DNA from: Hydractinia symbiolongicarpus
Taxonomy: Eukaryota > Cnidaria > Hydrozoa > Anthoathecata > Hydractiniidae
Assembly (NCBI RefSeq): GCF_029227915.1
Contig: NC_079875.1
Coordinates: forward strand, 41,065,201 to 41,129,200
Length of the DNA stretch: 64,000 bases
Direction of reading: 5' to 3'
Shown here: piece by piece, positions 60,221 to 64,000 of the stretch
Layout of the letters: each line of letters opens with the position of its first letter
Numbering within the stretch: position 1 is the stretch's first letter
Made by a program: the position numbers and the translations under genes
The notes under the pieces: model-generated
What the model was told of the DNA's origin: nothing
Seen by the model: the letters and a program-made list of their open reading frames with translations, nothing else
Databases searched by the model: none

Positions 60221-61032
60221 AATTTAAAAAATCGTTCTGGAAATGAGTTTACTTACAGGGTACTTTCTTTGTATACATTCGACTAAACGGGCCAAGCCCG
60301 GGATTTACGGGAAATTGCGGGTTTTCGTTTGCCGGCGATTAAACCTCTTTTATTAAGCGTCTCATCAAAAATGAAAACATTTTTAAAAACTACAAGTCTC
60401 ATGGGCTTTAGTGGTGAAATAATAATTTAAAAAATCGTTCGGGAAATGAGTTTACACCCTGGGTACTTTCTTTGTATACTTTTGACTTTACAGGCCGAGT
60501 CCGGGATTTACGGGAAATCGCGGGTTTTCGTTTGCCGGCGATTAAACTTCTTTTATTCAGCGTCCCTTAAAAAATGAAAACATTTTTGAAAACTACAAGT
60601 CTCATGCGTTTTAGTGGTGAAAAAATAATTTAAAAAATCGTTCCGGAAATGAGCTTACTCCCTGGGTACTTTCTTTGTATACTTTTGACTATACGGGCCG
60701 AGTCCGGGATTTACGGGAAGTCGCGGGTTTTCGTTTGCCGGCGATTAAACTTCTTTTATTCAGCGTCTCATCAAAAATAAAAACATTTTTAAAAACTACA
60801 AGTCTCATGGGCTTTAGTGGTGAAATAATAATTTAAAAAATCGTTCGGGAAATGAGTTTACACCCTGGGTACTTTCTTTGTATATTTTTGGCTTTACAGG
60901 CCGAGTCCGGGATTTACGGGAAATCGCAGGTTTTCGTTTGCCGGCGATTAAACTTATTTTATTCATCGTCTCATCAAAAATGAAAACATTTTTAAAAACT
61001 ACAAGTCTCATGCGTTTTAGTGATGAAAAAAT
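60221..61032 (+). repeat. 4-mer unit (812 bp), copy 1
   Basis: It is repeated at an offset of 812 bp. Shared markers are TTTACTTACAGGG, CGACTAAACGGG, GCGTCCCTTAAAAAATG, GAAATGAGCTTAC and TTTGTATATTTTTGGC. One difference seen is AACTTATTTTATTC near 60955 against AACTTCTTTTATTC in copy 2. Confidence 0.92.
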
Positions 61033-61844
61033 AATTTAAAAAATCGTTCTGGAAATGAGTTTACTTACAGGGTACTTTCTTTGTATACATTCGACTAAAC
61101 GGGCCAAGCCCGGGATTTACGGGAAATTGCGGGTTTTCGTTTGCCGGCGATTAAACCTCTTTTATTAAGCGTCTCATCAAAAATGAAAACATTTTTAAAA
61201 ACTACAAGTCTCATGGGCTTTAGTGGTGAAATAATAATTTAAAAAATCGTTCGGGAAATGAGTTTACACCCTGGGTACTTTCTTTGTATACTTTTGACTT
61301 TACAGGCCGAGTCCGGGATTTACGGGAAATCGCGGGTTTTCGTTTGCCGGCGATTAAACTTCTTTTATTCAGCGTCCCTTAAAAAATGAAAACATTTTTG
61401 AAAACTACAAGTCTCATGCGTTTTAGTGGTGAAAAAATAATTTAAAAAATCGTTCCGGAAATGAGCTTACTCCCTGGGTACTTTCTTTGTATACTTTTGA
61501 CTATACGGGCCGAGTCCGGGATTTACGGGAAGTCGCGGGTTTTCGTTTGCCGGCGATTAAACTTCTTTTATTCAGCGTCTCATCAAAAATAAAAACATTT
61601 TTAAAAACTACAAGTCTCATGGGCTTTAGTGGTGAAATAATAATTTAAAAAATCGTTCGGGAAATGAGTTTACACCCTGGGTACTTTCTTTGTATATTTT
61701 TGGCTTTACAGGCCGAGTCCGGGATTTACGGGAAATCGCAGGTTTTCGTTTGCCGGCGATTAAACTTCTTTTATTCATCGTCTCATCAAAAATGAAAACA
61801 TTTTTAAAAACTACAAGTCTCATGCGTTTTAGTGGTGAAAAAAT
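61033..61844 (+). repeat. 4-mer unit (812 bp), copy 2
   Basis: This is a direct repeat of 60221-61032, ending in AGTGGTGAAAAAATAAATTA where copy 1 ends in AGTGATGAAAAAATAATTTA. Its last two monomers also form the start of the segment repeated at 63062. Confidence 0.92.
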
Positions 61845-62168
61845 AAATTAAAAAATCGTTCGAGAAATGAGTTTACTCCCTGGGTACTTTCTTTGTATAC
61901 TTTTGACCATACGGGCCAAGCCCGGGATTTACGGGAAATCGCGGGTTTTCGTTTTCCGGCGATTAAACTTTTTTTATTCAGCGTCTCATCAAAAAGGAAA
62001 ACATTTTTGAAAACTACAAGTCTTATGCGTTTTAGTGGTGAAAAATAATTTAAAAAATCGTTCTGGAAGTGAGTTTACTCACAGGGTACTTTCTTTGTAT
62101 ACATTCGACTATACGGGCCAAGCCCGGGATTTACGGGAAATCGCGGGTTTTCATTTGCCGGCGATTAA
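61439..62168 (+). repeat. Segment repeated eight monomers later, copy 1
   Basis: It matches 63062-63791 at an offset of 1623 bp. Shared markers are CGTTCCGGAAATGAGC, TTTGTATATTTTTGGC, CGTTCGAGAAATGAG, TTTTGACCATACGGG, CAAAAAGGAAAAC and GGTGAAAAATAATTT (one A fewer). The match stops at the AAACCTCTTT versus AAACTTCTTT difference. Confidence 0.88.
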
Positions 62169-63061
62169 ACCTCTTTCAGTAAGCGTCTCATCAAAAATAA
62201 AAACATTTCTGAAAACTACAAGTCTCATGCGTTTTAGTGGTGAAAAAATAAATTAAAAAATCGTTCGAGAAATGAGTTTACTCCCTGGGTACTTTCTTTG
62301 TATACTTTTGACCATACGGGCCGAGTCCGGGATTTACGGGAAGTCGCGGGTTTTCGTGTGCCGGCGATTAAACTTCTTTTATTCAGCGTCTCATCAAAAA
62401 TGAAAACATTTTTAAAAACTACAAGTCTCCTGGGCTTTAGTGGTGAAATAATAATTTAAAAAATCGTTCGGGAAATGAGTTTACACCCTGGGTACTTTCT
62501 TTGTATGCTTTTGACTATACGGGCCGAGTCCGGAATTTTTGGGAAATCGCAGGTTTTCGTTTGCCGGCGATTAAACTTCTTTTATTCTGCGTCTCATCAA
62601 AAATGAAAACAATTTTTAAAACTACAAGTTTTATGCGTTTTAGTGATGAAAAAATAATTTAAAAATTCGTTCTGGAAATGAGTTTACACCCTGGGTACTT
62701 TCTTTGTATATTTTTGACTTTACAGGCCGAGTCCGGGATTTACGGGAAATCGCAGGTTTTCGTTTGCCGGCGATTAAACTGCTTTTATTCATCGTCTCAT
62801 CAAAAATGAAAACATTTTTAAAAACTACAAGTCTCATGCGTTTTAGTGGTGAAAAAATAAATTAAAAAATCGTTCTGGAAGTGAGTTTACTCACAGGGTA
62901 CTTTCTTTGTATACATTCGACTATACGGGCCAAGCCTGGGATTTACGGGAAATCGCGGGTTTTCATTTGCCGGCGATTAAACCTCTTTCAGTAAGCGTCT
63001 CATCAAAAATAAAAACATTTCTGAAAACTACAAGTCTCATGCGTTGTAGTGGTGAAAAAAT

Positions 63062-63791
63062 AATTTAAAAAATCGTTCCGGAAATGAGCTTACTCCCTGG
63101 GTACTTTCTTTGTATACTTTTGACTATACGGGCCGAGTCCGGGATTTACGGGAAGTCGCGGGTTTTCGTTTGCCGGCGATTAAACTTCTTTTATTCAGCG
63201 TCTCATCAAAAATAAAAACATTTTTAAAAACTACAAGTCTCATGGGCTTTAGTGGTGAAATAATAATTTAAAAAATCGTTCGGGAAATGAGTTTACACCC
63301 TGGGTACTTTCTTTGTATATTTTTGGCTTTACAGGCCGAGTCCGGGATTTACGGGAAATCGCAGGTTTTCGTTTGCCGGCGATTAAACTTCTTTTATTCA
63401 TCGTCTCATCAAAAATGAAAACATTTTTAAAAACTACAAGTCTCATGCGTTTTAGTGGTGAAAAAATAAATTAAAAAATCGTTCGAGAAATGAGTTTACT
63501 CCCTGGGTACTTTCTTTGTATACTTTTGACCATACGGGCCAAGCCCGGGATTTACGGGAAATCGCGGGTTTTCGTTTTCCGGCGATTAAACTTTTTTTAT
63601 TCAGCGTCTCATCAAAAAGGAAAACATTTTTGAAAACTACAAGTCTTATGCGTTTTAGTGGTGAAAAATAATTTAAAAAATCGTTCTGGAAGTGAGTTTA
63701 CTCACAGGGTACTTTCTTTGTATACATTCGACTATACGGGCCAAGCCCGGGATTTACGGGAAATCGCGGGTTTTCATTTGCCGGCGATTAA
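63062..63791 (+). repeat. Segment repeated eight monomers later, copy 2
   Basis: This is the counterpart of 61439-62168. The monomer in which the match ends has a family D left half (CATTCGACTATACGGGCCAA) and an F-like right half (TTCATCGTC), a further chimeric unit. The window then ends inside a D-like monomer with CGACTAAACGGG. Confidence 0.88.
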
Positions 63792-64000
63792 ACTTCTTTT
63801 ATTCATCGTCTCATCAAAAATGAAAACATTTTTAAAAACTACAAGTCTCATGCGTTTTAGTGGTGAAAAAATAAATTAAAAAATCGTTCTGGAAGTGAGT
63901 TTACTCACAGGGTACTTTCTTTGTATACATTCGACTAAACGGGCCAAGCCCGGGATTTATGGGAAATCGCGGGTTTTCGTTTGCCGGCGATTAAACCTCT

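Larger units (their letters stand above)
1..64000 (+). repeat. Satellite DNA array, ~203-bp monomer, head to tail
   Basis: The start motif AATTTAAAAAATCG (with small variants) recurs every 202-204 bp from base 1 to the right edge, for example at 1, 204, 407, 610, 813, 1015, 1218 and 1421, giving about 315 copies. Every copy read has the same orientation. Each carries the same ordered blocks: TTTAAA, GGGTACTTTCTTTGTAT, CTATACGGGCC, GGAAATCGCGGG, GGCGATTAAAC, CTCATCAAAAAT, AACTACAAGTCT and TTTAGTGGTGAAA. No unique DNA or mobile element interrupts it and neither end of the array is reached. By family knowledge, arrays of this size and purity are eukaryotic centromeric or pericentromeric satellites; the location itself is inference. 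Most monomers have a TTTAAA site near the start, so a digest at that site should give a ~203-bp ladder. Confidence 0.98.

Noticed and set aside
1-64000. CRISPR array
   Set aside because: There are no short repeats separated by unique spacers and no cas genes. The whole 203-bp unit is conserved.
1-64000. Simple regular higher-order repeat of fixed size
   Set aside because: Offsets of 406, 609, 812, 1013, 1216, 1623, 2030, 2230, 2432, 2841, 3243 and 3449 bp all occur locally. No single period longer than 203 bp runs through the window.
1-64000. Telomeric, rDNA or transposon-derived tandem repeat
   Set aside because: No short telomeric motif, no recognisable rRNA segment, and no terminal repeats or transposase-like frames were seen in the monomer.

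Overview
The whole 64-kb window is one uninterrupted tandem array of satellite DNA. The repeat unit (monomer) is about 203 bp, and roughly 315 copies lie head to tail, all in the same orientation. I see no protein-coding gene, rRNA, tRNA, transposon insertion, CRISPR array or unique flanking sequence. Both window edges cut through the array. Such a megasatellite-scale block is typical of eukaryotic centromeric or pericentromeric heterochromatin. I do not recognise the monomer as a named satellite, so I cannot name the species. The many CpG sites, with CpG-to-TpG/CpA changes among the commonest variants, would fit a genome with cytosine methylation, but that is inference.

Monomer anatomy, counting from the conserved AATTTAAAAAATCG: an AT-rich start carrying a TTTAAA site; an ACTCCCTGGGTAC or CACAGGGTAC segment; GTATAC; a GC-rich core at about positions 70-120 with two overlapping inverted repeats that share one arm; and an A/T-rich second half ending in TTTAGTGGTGAAA. 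At least eight diagnostic monomer families, called A to H here, are interspersed. A subset (families F, G and F') carries GTTCGGGATTTACGGGA. This has TTCG and CGGG at the exact spacing of the mammalian CENP-B box but lacks its central A.

Layout: the array is a mosaic of nested, in-register segmental duplications rather than one regular higher-order repeat. 0.8-5.9 kb and 15.6-20.7 kb are a collinear 25-monomer pair 14.8 kb apart. 4.06-8.52 kb is two copies of an 11-mer. 10.4-14.5 kb is two seemingly identical copies of a 10-mer. 17.95-23.65 kb is two copies of a 14-mer. 25.1-29.6 kb is two copies of an 11-mer. 33.1-35.5 kb holds 5-mer and 2-mer duplications. 41.8-48.7 kb is two copies of a 17-mer. 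49.2-51.3 kb is two copies of a 5-mer. 52.5-57.4 kb is two copies of a 12-mer, overlapping a 6-mer pair at 56.6-59.0 kb. 60.2-61.8 kb is two copies of a 4-mer. 61.4-63.8 kb contains an 8-monomer-offset pair. Several junctions are chimeric monomers, left part from one family and right part from another, as expected from unequal crossing over or equivalent in-register exchange.

The short open frames of about 64 codons on the + strand and 65 on the - strand are by-products of repeating the same 203-bp sequence. They stop inside each monomer, mostly start at TTG rather than ATG, and are broken in whole monomer families. They are not annotated as genes. All identity statements are by-eye comparisons and should be recomputed.
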